Source of the DNA: Selenomonadaceae bacterium
Lineage (GTDB): Bacteria; Bacillota; Negativicutes; Selenomonadales; Selenomonadaceae
DNA length: 44,065 nucleotides
Direction: 5' to 3'
Assembly: GCA_017476425.1 (NCBI GenBank)
Contig: JAFUZV010000043.1
Span: 1-44,065, forward strand
Position numbers and translations under genes: made by a program. Positions 1 to 7,115 of the stretch are shown one piece after another. The notes beneath the pieces are model-generated. The model ran no database searches, was not told the origin of the DNA, and worked only from the letters and a program-made list of their open reading frames with translations. Positions within the stretch are counted from its first letter, which is position 1; the number at the start of each line of letters is the position of its first letter.

Positions 1-690
1 AAGATTTTGGACGATACTATCAGAAATACACATAATTTTAGGTTCAAAGCCGAGCCGACGACAATTAGTCACAAAAATTGATTTCCAACGAAGAGGAATT
101 ATCAACGGTTTATTTTGAAGTTCAGTAAATTTAACTTCGTCAACAGATTCGCCGCAGCTGTTCGATTGATTCATTACCATTACAAGCGGCTCATTAGGCA
201 ATACAAGCGAATCATAAATTAAATTGTCAACTTGCGTTCGAGTGATCGCAATTTCGATCAGTCTGTTATCAAGCAATTCTAAAATTCTTGCACCTTCACC
301 TTCCCAAATTTCAAAAGTTACATTAGGAAATTTTTTATGGAAAGCGTTGAGAAGTTCAGGCAAAATCATTGCGCCGGAAGAAATAATTGTGCCGAGTCTG
401 ATCGATCCTTTATCACCGGAGCCGATCTCTGTGATCTCTCTGATAGTTCCGTCAACCATTCCAAGAATTTTTTCAACACGTGAATAAAAAACTCTACCGG
501 CTTCAGTTAATCTGATTCGACGTGATCCACGTTCAAAAAGTTTTACATTTAAAATTTCTTCAAGTCGTTTCATCTGCCTTGAAAGTGCCGGCTGTGCAAG
601 GTCTAATCTTTGCGCTGCGTGACTTATGTTGCCTTCTTCGACGACTGCAAAAAATGCTCTCATATCTTTTATGCCTATGCCGTTCATCAT
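1..690 (-). CDS. LysR-family transcriptional regulator (3'-truncated by window edge)
   Basis: An open frame of 230 codons runs from an ATG at 690 off the left edge without a stop. The N-terminus is a typical LysR winged helix-turn-helix at about residues 8-60, with the family motif NISHAAQRLDLAQPALSRQM followed by LEEILNVKLFERGSRRIRLT. The start of the effector-binding domain follows (GSIRLGTI at about residue 95). An AGCGGAGA ribosome binding site lies 9 bases before the ATG at 690, which favours it over the second ATG at 687. LysR proteins are about 300 residues, so roughly 70 C-terminal residues are missing. Its target genes and ligand cannot be told from this window. Confidence 0.93.
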   Translation of the reverse strand, partial: MMNGIGIKDMRAFFAVVEEGNISHAAQRLDLAQPALSRQMKRLEEILNVKLFERGSRRIRLTEAGRVFYSRVEKILGMVDGTIREITEIGSGDKGSIRLGTIISSGAMILPELLNAFHKKFPNVTFEIWEGEGARILELLDNRLIEIAITRTQVDNLIYDSLVLPNEPLVMVMNQSNSCGESVDEVKFTELQNKPLIIPLRWKSIFVTNCRRLGFEPKIMCISDSIVQNL

Positions 691-714
691 TATACACATC
701 TCCGCTGAAAAAAA

Positions 715-738
715 TTTTTTCTCTATTATATCACGCTC
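715..738 (-). promoter_or_regulatory. Extended -10 promoter of the LysR gene
   Basis: On the minus strand TGATATAAT (TATAAT at 725-730 with TG one base upstream) is a perfect extended -10. The -35 region is weak. An A7T6 palindrome (708-720) lies between it and the ribosome binding site. Confidence 0.6.
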
Positions 739-777
739 AGCGACATAAGTTATCAGAAAATTTATTTTAATTTCGAC

Positions 778-812
778 AAAAAAATAGAGTCTTGAAAATT
801 TTTCAAAACTCT
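778..812 (-). terminator. Rho-independent terminator after the HD-GYP gene
   Basis: The arms AGAGT (786-790) and ACTCT (808-812) enclose a further TTGAAA/TTTCAA pairing. On the minus strand the hairpin is followed by a seven-T run, eleven bases after the HD-GYP stop codon. Confidence 0.75.
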
Positions 813-822
813 TTAATCAAAA

Positions 823-1908
823 TTAATTGACTTCATTAGCCGTCAATAATGCTTCAATTTTAATATCGTGACGAGTATTTAGATCATAAAAATCACCTTT
901 AACAGTCTGGACAATCGGCAAAGCAGTAACACGAGTTTCAGCGATATAAACAATTTTAGCACGTTCACCATTTGAAAGTCCGACCCAATTACCGGTTAAA
1001 GCGTGACACAATTCACCGATAAATTTAATTCCATATTTAGTATCAAGTTTACCTTTTAAAACGTCTTCATAAATGATCTTGAAAACGTCGAAAGGTGAAT
1101 TTCTCTTAGCATAAGATCGATTAGCCGCCATAGCGTCATAAATATCAAGAATCGCAACAATTTTAGCGTAATCACAAATAGCATCAGCCTTGAGGCGATT
1201 AGGATAACCGCTGCCGTCACAACGTTCGTGGTGTTGAAGAATCGCAAGCAAAACATCTTTATATTTCTTAAGCTCGGAACGTTTTAGCATATCATAACCA
1301 TAATCAACGTGGCGTTTAACTTTGTCGAGTTCTTCAGGTTCAAGTTTACCGGTTTTGTCGAGAATTGTACGAGGCACTTTCATTTTACCAACTTCACTCA
1401 AAAGACCAGCCATAACAAGTTCACGAGTTTTATCCCAATTAACTCTCATCCATTTAGCCATAAGTCCGGCTAGAATTGCAACGTTAGTAGCGTGATGAAT
1501 TACATAATCGCCGTCACGTGTCATATTATGAATTTGAGTGACAGCGGTTGCACCGTCACAAAGTTCCTTGATATTTTCTTCTTGCAAAACTTCTTCAAGA
1601 TCGGCGAGTTCCAAAATATCTTCTCTTCCAAGTTTATAATAAATATTTTGAACACGATTATAAGTCTTTTTATAACGATCAAGATATTTACCGTCAAGAA
1701 GGTGTTCATTGCCGGTTATATCTATATGAATTTCTTCTTCAGGCACATCAATATAAACCGAAAAAACATTTTTGCCATTCAATGTTCTGATCGTATTATC
1801 TGAAAGTATCGTACCACTTTTAACCAAAACTTTTCCATCAAGATCAAGAACATTTCTGCCGACTTTCATTCCGGTTCGCAATGTATCGACACTCTGTGCT
1901 CTTAACAT
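823..1908 (-). CDS. HD-GYP domain protein, probably catalytically degenerate
   Basis: 361 residues. The N-terminal 125 residues are a beta-rich/helical input region common in HD-GYP proteins. The HD-GYP domain covers about 135-330. HD-GYP proteins normally hydrolyse cyclic di-GMP with a metal centre. Several ligands are visible: His138/139, His200, His226-His227, Asp255, and the signature DGSGYP at 231-236. The defining HD pair (normally LLHDxGK) reads LLSEVGK at 169-175, so both metal ligands are replaced by Ser-Glu. The enzyme is therefore likely inactive or altered and may act as a c-di-GMP sensor or scaffold (inference). The start is supported by GAGG seven bases upstream of the ATG. No GGDEF protein is nearby. 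Confidence 0.88.
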   Translation of the reverse strand: MLRAQSVDTLRTGMKVGRNVLDLDGKVLVKSGTILSDNTIRTLNGKNVFSVYIDVPEEEIHIDITGNEHLLDGKYLDRYKKTYNRVQNIYYKLGREDILELADLEEVLQEENIKELCDGATAVTQIHNMTRDGDYVIHHATNVAILAGLMAKWMRVNWDKTRELVMAGLLSEVGKMKVPRTILDKTGKLEPEELDKVKRHVDYGYDMLKRSELKKYKDVLLAILQHHERCDGSGYPNRLKADAICDYAKIVAILDIYDAMAANRSYAKRNSPFDVFKIIYEDVLKGKLDTKYGIKFIGELCHALTGNWVGLSNGERAKIVYIAETRVTALPIVQTVKGDFYDLNTRHDIKIEALLTANEVN

Positions 1909-2024
1909 TTCATCGCCTCGCCTTCGTCCTTTTTAAAAATATTTTTTTCAATCATTCTGCAAAAATTTTAACTATCCTGCAAAATTTAAATTGTTAATTG
2001 AGAATTGATAATTAAAAATTATTT

Positions 2025-2252
2025 TCAGATTCTTCTTTCTGCACCATTCATTTCGTCGAAGAGTGCAAGCATTTCATCAACTTCTTTCTTCTGAACAATC
2101 TGCATTGCAAAACCGGCGTGAACTAAAACATAATCGCCGAGCTTAGCCTCAGGCAACAGCATTAAACTTACATCACGAGTTACGCCGGACAATTCCACTT
2201 TCGCTAAAAAATCTTTCTTCTCAATAATTTTTGCCGGAAACGCTAAACACAA
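2025..2252 (-). CDS. hypC: HypC/HupF-family hydrogenase maturation chaperone
   Basis: 75 residues, the normal length for HypC. The protein begins MCLAFPAKI with the conserved Cys2 that binds the Fe(CN)2CO precursor and HypD. It also carries GVTRDVSLMLLPEAKLGDYV and VHAGFAMQ, the conserved HypC core. HypC works with HypD to build the iron centre of [NiFe]-hydrogenase. The start codon is TTG, placed by the invariant Met-Cys and by an AGGTGA ribosome binding site just upstream. No other hyp or hydrogenase gene is in the window, so it stands alone with its own promoter. The family assignment is firm; the partner enzyme is unknown. Confidence 0.93.
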   Translation of the reverse strand: MCLAFPAKIIEKKDFLAKVELSGVTRDVSLMLLPEAKLGDYVLVHAGFAMQIVQKKEVDEMLALFDEMNGAERRI

Positions 2253-2300
2253 TTTAAATCACCTCGTATGAAATTTTTCACTAAAAATTAAATATAAATT

Positions 2301-2329
2301 ATTATACGATATAGAAAACTTCATTGCAA
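2301..2329 (-). promoter_or_regulatory. Sigma-70 type promoter of hypC
   Basis: On the minus strand TTGCAA (2324-2329) and TATAAT (2301-2306) are separated by 17 bases, about 50 bases upstream of the TTG start. Confidence 0.65.
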
Positions 2330-2416
2330 ACATAGTTATTTACTTTAAAAAATTTCACAAAAAATTTTTAGTTCATTAATCACTTTTCTTTTAATTCTTT
2401 AATTTTTGATCACCGG

Positions 2417-2445
2417 TTGCATTCAGAGAAAATTTTTTATAAAAT
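2417..2445 (+). promoter_or_regulatory. Promoter of the small charged-protein gene
   Basis: TTGCAT (2417-2422) and TAAAAT (2440-2445) are 17 bases apart. An A6T7 palindrome (2479-2491) and a GAGGTGA ribosome binding site follow. Confidence 0.6.
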
Positions 2446-2503
2446 ATATTTGTAATTGAAATATTAAATCTATCAAGGAAAAAATTTTTTTATGAGGTGA
2501 CTA

Positions 2504-2695
2504 ATGATGAGTGAAGATAGAGAAAATTTGTCAGCAGCAGCGGCAAAACTCAAGAACGCCAAAAAGAAACGCAAGAATCAAGATTTTGATTATGATGAGG
2601 ATTCGCCACGCAAGAGCAAAAGAAATGATGATGAAGATAACGGCGGCTTGATCGACAGCATTATTGATCTTGTTCACAGTATCAAACGTGATTAA
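2504..2695 (+). CDS. Small highly charged protein, function unknown
   Basis: 63 residues with ATG starts at 2504 and 2507 behind a strong GAGGTGA site. The composition is extreme. A lysine/alanine-rich helix (AAAAKLKNAKKKRK) is followed by an acidic/basic disordered stretch (FDYDEDSPRKSKRNDDED) and a short amphipathic C-terminal helix (LIDSIIDLVHSIKR). I recognise no family. The gene has its own promoter and is followed by a terminator, so it is a real monocistronic unit. The helix-linker-helix pattern could suit nucleic-acid or membrane association, but this is a guess. Confidence 0.75.
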   Translation: MMSEDRENLSAAAAKLKNAKKKRKNQDFDYDEDSPRKSKRNDDEDNGGLIDSIIDLVHSIKRD

Positions 2696-2712
2696 AAATT
2701 TTTTCAGTGCAT

Positions 2713-2755
2713 AAAAAATCCGCTGATCACTTTCGATCAACGGAAATTTTTATTT
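2713..2755. terminator. Bidirectional terminator between convergent genes
   Basis: CCGCTGATC (2720-2728) pairs with GATCAACGG (2735-2743), with one G-U pair. It is flanked by A-rich sequence on the left and T-rich sequence on the right, so it can serve both the rightward small gene and the leftward HD-domain gene. Confidence 0.75.
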
Positions 2756-2760
2756 TTAAA

Positions 2761-3348
2761 TCACTTTTTAATATTGCCGCTATCAATATTCTTTTGAATG
2801 ATTTTATCTGTCAATTCAAATAATTTTTCTGATCCTAATTTTGTTTTTGACTGACGACCATAAATTTGTTTAGCCGTTACTTGATGAGCCCGCCAATCAC
2901 CACCATCATTACTATCATTTAAAATCAACGGCTGTAAATTATCCATAGCGTGGGCAAATTTTGACTCCGCCGTTTGATATTCTTCAAATTCATCGAACAA
3001 TTTAATAAATTCTTTTTTCTGATCCTCAGGCAAGAGTGAAAAAATTCTTTCTTTTGCAATGTCTTCTCTAGCCTTTTGAGTCTTCAAATTTTCCTCATCA
3101 TAAGCATAAGTATCACCGGCATAAATTTCAACAAGATCGTGAATCAAACACATTAACATAACTTTTGAAATGTCGATCGGCTCATTTGAATATTCTTTGA
3201 GAAGATAAGCCATTATCGCCATATGCCAAGAATGTTCAGCATCATTTTCATTGCGTCCGTGATCTGATAAGTGAGTTTGTCGAAAAATATTTTTCGCCTT
3301 ATCGATCGCTAATGCAAATTGTAATTGTTTATTTAAGCGTTCATTCAT
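2761..3348 (-). CDS. HD-domain 5'-deoxynucleotidase-like protein (YfbR/HDDC2 type)
   Basis: 195 residues. The metal-binding HD signature is complete: AEHSWHMAIMAYLL in the N-terminal third and CLIHDLVEIYAGD further on, the pattern of the YfbR/HDDC2 group. Members dephosphorylate deoxynucleoside 5'-monophosphates in the cytosol. The later part has FAHAMDNLQPLI, also typical. The start ATG at 3348 follows a perfect TTGAGGTGAT site. It lies downstream of the phosphoesterase gene but behind a terminator, so it may be transcribed separately or by readthrough. Exact substrate unknown. Confidence 0.85.
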   Translation of the reverse strand: MNERLNKQLQFALAIDKAKNIFRQTHLSDHGRNENDAEHSWHMAIMAYLLKEYSNEPIDISKVMLMCLIHDLVEIYAGDTYAYDEENLKTQKAREDIAKERIFSLLPEDQKKEFIKLFDEFEEYQTAESKFAHAMDNLQPLILNDSNDGGDWRAHQVTAKQIYGRQSKTKLGSEKLFELTDKIIQKNIDSGNIKK

Positions 3349-3380
3349 TTGATCACCTCAAAAATTTTTTAATTAAATTA

Positions 3381-3420
3381 AAAAACTCTCGTCGAATGAT
3401 CTCAACGAGAGAAATTTTTT
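3381..3420 (-). terminator. Terminator after the YfcE-like gene
   Basis: CTCTCGT (3386-3392) pairs with ACGAGAG (3405-3411). On the minus strand the hairpin is followed by a T-rich run, directly after the stop codon at 3420. Confidence 0.7.
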
Positions 3421-3908
3421 CATCGGACACGTTTCATTCTAACGATTGTAATTTTCGGCGCAATGTTCGGCTCCAATTCCATAATCATAAAAGAACTTCG
3501 ATCATCATCACGAGGACGTGAGGCACTTCCGGGATTAAGTAACACCGGCGGACCGGAAAGATATTCAACAATGTGAGTATGACCGAAAATTGCAATGTCA
3601 GCACTCTGACTTTCGGCGGCTTCCATAACATATTCTTGAGTGTAACGAACGCCATAATTGTGACCGTGCGTCATAAAAATTCTATGACCTGCAAGATCAA
3701 TTACACGTTCATAACAAGTCGTCTTAGTAGGCCAATCACAATTACCGGCAACACCATAAACCGTTACATCATAAGTTGTTGCTAAATATTCTGCGTCCGG
3801 CGTACAATCACCGAGATGAAGCCAAAGATCCATCTTTTGAGCGATCTGCACTGCTTCATCTATCGCTGCCCAATTTCCGTGCGTATCGCTTATTATTCCT
3901 ATCTTCAT
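3420..3908 (-). CDS. YfcE/MJ0936-type metallophosphoesterase
   Basis: 162 residues from the ATG at 3908. An in-frame GTG at 3917 would add three residues but leaves no room for the AGAAAG site. All calcineurin-like phosphodiesterase motifs are present: SDTHGN (7-12), GD (33-34), GNCD (55-58), HGH (81-83) and GHTH (109-112), ending with NPGSASRPR. Members hydrolyse phosphodiesters with a di-metal centre. It sits 30 bases after rdgB in the order rph-rdgB-phosphoesterase, the same order as rph-ysnA-ysnB in Bacillus subtilis. Physiological substrate not known. Confidence 0.92.
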   Translation of the reverse strand: MKIGIISDTHGNWAAIDEAVQIAQKMDLWLHLGDCTPDAEYLATTYDVTVYGVAGNCDWPTKTTCYERVIDLAGHRIFMTHGHNYGVRYTQEYVMEAAESQSADIAIFGHTHIVEYLSGPPVLLNPGSASRPRDDDRSSFMIMELEPNIAPKITIVRMKRVR

Positions 3909-3938
3909 AAAAAACACACTTTCTAAATTTGATAATAA

Positions 3939-4538
3939 TTACCTCTTTGATAAATATTTTTTTAATTGATCAACCATTTGACGCAATGCTGCGCCGCGAT
4001 GGCTGATTTTATCTTTCTCCTCTAATGAAAGCTCCGCCATAGTTTTGCCGCTGTCAAAATAGAAATATGGATCATATCCAAAGCCGCCGGTTCCACGAGC
4101 AATTTTTTTGATAGTTCCATAACAAATACCTTGAGTTTCAAATTTTGTTCCGTTGAGATCGATAAATACAAGTGCACAACGATAATCAGATTTTGCTTCA
4201 GCGACACCAACGCGATCAAGTTCGTCTAATAATTTCTGATTGTTAGCAGCGTCATCACCGTGATAACCGACGAATCTAGCTGAATGAACGCCCGGCAGTC
4301 CATTTAAAGCATCAACCTCAAGACCGGAATCATCTGCAAGGCAAGCACAATTTGTTTTCGACATAAAGAAACGTGCTTTGATCTCTGCATTCTCTTCAAA
4401 AGTGTTACCGTCTTCAATCGCGTCAGGCAGTTCACCAAAATCGTCAAGTGAAAGAATTTCAACCGGCAATGCAGAAAAGGCGGCTTTCAACTCCAAAATT
4501 TTTTTCTCATTCTTCGTCGCAATTACAATCTTTTTCAA
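3939..4538 (-). CDS. rdgB: XTP/dITP diphosphatase (RdgB/HAM1)
   Basis: 199 residues, the usual length. It cleans non-canonical purine nucleoside triphosphates (XTP, dITP, ITP) to monophosphates. Family motifs are ATKNEKK at 7-13, ADDSGLEVDALNGLPGVHSA, GTGGFGYDPYF and SHRGAAL near the C-terminus. The start is a TTG at 4538; no ATG fits the frame. There is no good ribosome binding site. A six-codon frame, ATG at 4554 to a TGA, overlaps the TTG, so translational coupling with rph is possible. It lies 27 bases after rph. Confidence 0.95.
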   Translation of the reverse strand: MKKIVIATKNEKKILELKAAFSALPVEILSLDDFGELPDAIEDGNTFEENAEIKARFFMSKTNCACLADDSGLEVDALNGLPGVHSARFVGYHGDDAANNQKLLDELDRVGVAEAKSDYRCALVFIDLNGTKFETQGICYGTIKKIARGTGGFGYDPYFYFDSGKTMAELSLEEKDKISHRGAALRQMVDQLKKYLSKR

Positions 4539-4565
4539 TTCATCATCGCTTTCATAAAAATTTTT

Positions 4566-5309
4566 TTATCCGACTCTACCGACACGCCAGACAAGTTGAG
4601 AGCCTAAAGCATCCTTTTGCAGAGAAATTAATTCATCAATTCCGATCTCTGCAAGCGTCAACATTTCATCAAGATCACTTCTTGAAAATGGACGCTTTTC
4701 ACCTGTCGTTTGAATTTCGATAAATTCACCAAAACCACTCATTACAACATTACAATCTGCAATCGCTGTCGAATCTTCTTCATAGCAAAGATCAAGGATT
4801 TTTTCACCCGTCGAAGAAATTCCAACAGAGATTGCCGCTACAAAATCAGTAACCGGAAAAGTGCCGCCTTTTTGATAAAAAGTGTTGCAAGCCTCAACAA
4901 GTGCAACGAATGCACCGGTTATTGATGCCGTTCTTGTGCCGCCGTCAGCTTGAATAACATCACAATCAATAGCGATCGTCCTTTCACCTATTGCCTTGAG
5001 ATCGACAACTGATCTTAATGCTCGCCCGATCAATCTTTGAATTTCTTGCGATCGTCCTTGCACTCTTCCAAAAGTTTCACGTGATACTCTTTCCGGCGTT
5101 GAACTCGGCAAAAGTGAATATTCAGCCGTGATCCAGCCTTCACCACTACCTTTTAAAAAATGTGGTACACGATCTTCAACGGTTGCGGCGCAAATTACTT
5201 TTGTGTTACCGACTTTGATCAATGCTGAGCCTGCCGGGTATTTTTGATAACGTCTTTGAATTGTTGTTTGTCTCATCTGATCATTTTTTCTTCTGTCTAA
5301 TCTTATCAA
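4566..5309 (-). CDS. rph: Ribonuclease PH
   Basis: 247 residues from a TTG at 5309, chosen because GGAGG lies eight bases upstream. A longer frame to 5351 exists but adds a non-homologous extension. RNase PH trims tRNA 3' ends phosphorolytically as a hexameric ring. Motifs are DRRKNDQMR at the start (usually DGRxxDxLR, so Gly is replaced by Arg), KVGNTKVICAATVED, GWITAEYSLLPSST, SRETFGRVQGRSQEIQRLIG, IDCDVIQADGGTRTASITGA and SGFGEFIEIQTTGE. It is first in the rph-rdgB-phosphoesterase operon. Confidence 0.95.
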   Translation of the reverse strand: MIRLDRRKNDQMRQTTIQRRYQKYPAGSALIKVGNTKVICAATVEDRVPHFLKGSGEGWITAEYSLLPSSTPERVSRETFGRVQGRSQEIQRLIGRALRSVVDLKAIGERTIAIDCDVIQADGGTRTASITGAFVALVEACNTFYQKGGTFPVTDFVAAISVGISSTGEKILDLCYEEDSTAIADCNVVMSGFGEFIEIQTTGEKRPFSRSDLDEMLTLAEIGIDELISLQKDALGSQLVWRVGRVG

Positions 5310-5433
5310 ATGGCAAGCCTCCAATAAAATTAATTTTGAAATTGAATACATTTTTATATTTTACATTAAGTTGAAAAATTTTTAAAGTGTATACAAAAAA
5401 TTTATTTTTTATTATTGAATGGATTTTCTTCAA

Positions 5434-5466
5434 AAAAAATTCTTCACCATAAGTGAAGGATTTTTT
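5434..5466 (+). repeat. Inverted repeat at the DUF441 promoter
   Basis: TTCTTCAC and GTGAAGGA pair around a CATAA loop, extended by A and T runs to about 14 pairs with one G-U. It looks like a terminator ending in T6, but it directly abuts the -10 element at 5471. It may instead be an operator, or may stop transcription from the left. Confidence 0.5.
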
Positions 5467-5467
5467 A

Positions 5468-5476
5468 TGTTATAAT
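5468..5476 (+). promoter_or_regulatory. Extended -10 promoter of the DUF441 gene
   Basis: TGTTATAAT is a perfect extended -10. There is no good -35; the hairpin occupies that position. The gene starts 47 bases further on. Confidence 0.6.
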
Positions 5477-5522
5477 ACTCAAAGTTAATTATATTTGTCA
5501 AACAGAATTGAGGAGCGAATCA

Positions 5523-5990
5523 ATGAATGAATTTTTAACTTTAGGTCTAGTATTAATTTTGAGTCTCGTCGGTCACAATATGACAGTTGTCTATGCAACG
5601 GTAATTGTGATCGCTTTGAAAATTATTAGTCAAGTTACCGGCTCCGCTGAAGTTTTGAGTTATATGGGCAGTCACGGTTTAAATTTCGGAATAATAATTT
5701 TGACGGCGGCTGTTTTAATTCCGATCGCTGATGGAACTGTAACAATCAGCGATATGATCAATTCATTCAAGACTCCGATCGGAATTGTTGCAGTAACTGC
5801 CGGACTTCTTGCCGCAATGGCAGGTGGCGTTGGTGTTCCGTTAATGCAGTCTAATCCTCACGTGATACCTTCGTTGATTGTTGGAACTATGGCAGGCGTT
5901 TTCTTCTTCAATGGTATTGCTGTTGGTCCATTAATCGCTGCCGGTTTCACTTATTTTGTTATGGCGATCGGATCACATTTTTTTAAATGA
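5523..5990 (+). CDS. DUF441/UPF0756 membrane protein
   Basis: 155 residues from an ATG at 5523 that has GAGGAG seven bases upstream; an in-frame TTG at 5508 is less likely. The protein is almost all hydrophobic with four likely transmembrane segments. It has the family pattern LNFGIIILTAAVLIPIADG in the middle and GTMAGVFFFNGIAVGPLIAA at the end. UPF0756 proteins are inner-membrane proteins of unknown function, about 150 residues long. The gene is single, with its own promoter, and its stop lies five bases from the convergent nucleoside hydrolase stop. Confidence 0.9.
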   Translation: MNEFLTLGLVLILSLVGHNMTVVYATVIVIALKIISQVTGSAEVLSYMGSHGLNFGIIILTAAVLIPIADGTVTISDMINSFKTPIGIVAVTAGLLAAMAGGVGVPLMQSNPHVIPSLIVGTMAGVFFFNGIAVGPLIAAGFTYFVMAIGSHFFK

Positions 5991-5995
5991 AATCG

Positions 5996-7090
5996 TCAGA
6001 TCGATTCAAAAAGATTTTTCAACATCTGCGAAATTTTTTTCTGATCGATATTCAAAACAATTTTAGCATTCTGCGCACCTTTAGGACTTTTGCGATATGC
6101 AAGCGTTTCACCATACGACGGCGATTTAATATCATTGACATCAACAGGCATTGTAATTTCTTCAGTGATAATTGACGGATCGATCACAACTGCGGCGGCG
6201 AGTGCATCCCAAATAATAGTTTTTTCTGCAGTGTCAAAAATTCTTTCTTCAATGTTCGGTTGATTGATCATTTCTTTGAGTATCGGCGATTTGATCGATC
6301 TCTTAAATTGACGAAATTCTTCGCGCGTCATAAAAATTTTTTCGCAAGTATCAAGCGGAACAAAAATTTGTTCTTTAAAAGGTGAACGAACAACTTTTTT
6401 TGCAGAAGTCGGATCAAGCCAGACATTAAATTCAGCCGCAGGTGTAACATTACCTTCTTTGAAGAATGCACCAGCCATATAAACAACACGCTTGACGATC
6501 GGAATGATCTCAGGCGATTTTTTTATTGCGGCGGCTAAATTTGTCTGCGGACCGATCGCAATGATTGTAACTTGATTAGGATTTTCTTTTATCGTACGAA
6601 TCATAAAATCAACAGCATTTTCATTAACCGGCGAAAGTTTTGGATCAGAATTATATTTATTTCGATAAGCCGTCAACCAATCAGCAGGCTCATCATAATA
6701 AGCCGCACCAAGATACATATCAAAACCACGACCGTATTTTTCAAGTTCACGATCAAGATTTTTAAAGCGTCTTTTTAAGTAATTAGGTGTTTTACCGATC
6801 GCAACAGGTATATCATTAATTCCGAGACCTTCAAGCTGACGAATTGCACTAGCAGCACCATCTTTTGACCAACAAGTTCCCGTTGGAATTGTCACGCCGA
6901 TTAATTTAATATTAGGTGAAGTTGCAAGCATCATCATTGCAACGCCATCATCAAAAAAATCTTGTGCATCAGAATCAAGCAGGACAAGTTCACGATCATC
7001 TGAAGTAAAATTTTTTAATGCGGCGTTTGAAGTGCTTACCGAAAAGATCATCAATAGTAGAAAACTTATTAACGAAAAAATTTTTCTCAA
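5996..7090 (-). CDS. Exported nucleoside hydrolase (IU-NH family)
   Basis: 364 residues from a TTG at 7090 with GGAGG eight bases upstream; another TTG at 7096 is too close to that site. A Sec signal peptide (RKIF then a hydrophobic stretch to SNA) ends near residue 24. Nucleoside hydrolases split ribonucleosides into base and ribose. Visible motifs are the calcium-binding N-terminus, here LLDSDAQDFFDDG instead of the usual DTDxGxDD, then AIGPQTNLAAA, AEFNVWLDPTSA and IWDALAAAVVIDP. The usual His before DA is Trp here. It follows the 5'-nucleotidase gene by 25 bases, suggesting stepwise scavenging of external nucleotides. Confidence 0.87.
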   Translation of the reverse strand: MRKIFSLISFLLLMIFSVSTSNAALKNFTSDDRELVLLDSDAQDFFDDGVAMMMLATSPNIKLIGVTIPTGTCWSKDGAASAIRQLEGLGINDIPVAIGKTPNYLKRRFKNLDRELEKYGRGFDMYLGAAYYDEPADWLTAYRNKYNSDPKLSPVNENAVDFMIRTIKENPNQVTIIAIGPQTNLAAAIKKSPEIIPIVKRVVYMAGAFFKEGNVTPAAEFNVWLDPTSAKKVVRSPFKEQIFVPLDTCEKIFMTREEFRQFKRSIKSPILKEMINQPNIEERIFDTAEKTIIWDALAAAVVIDPSIITEEITMPVDVNDIKSPSYGETLAYRKSPKGAQNAKIVLNIDQKKISQMLKNLFESI

Positions 7091-7115
7091 CGTCAAAACC
7101 TCCGATTAAATTATT

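Noticed and set aside
5310..5351. N-terminal extension of RNase PH
   Set aside because: The extension has no family similarity, and GGAGG eight bases before the TTG at 5309 places the start there.
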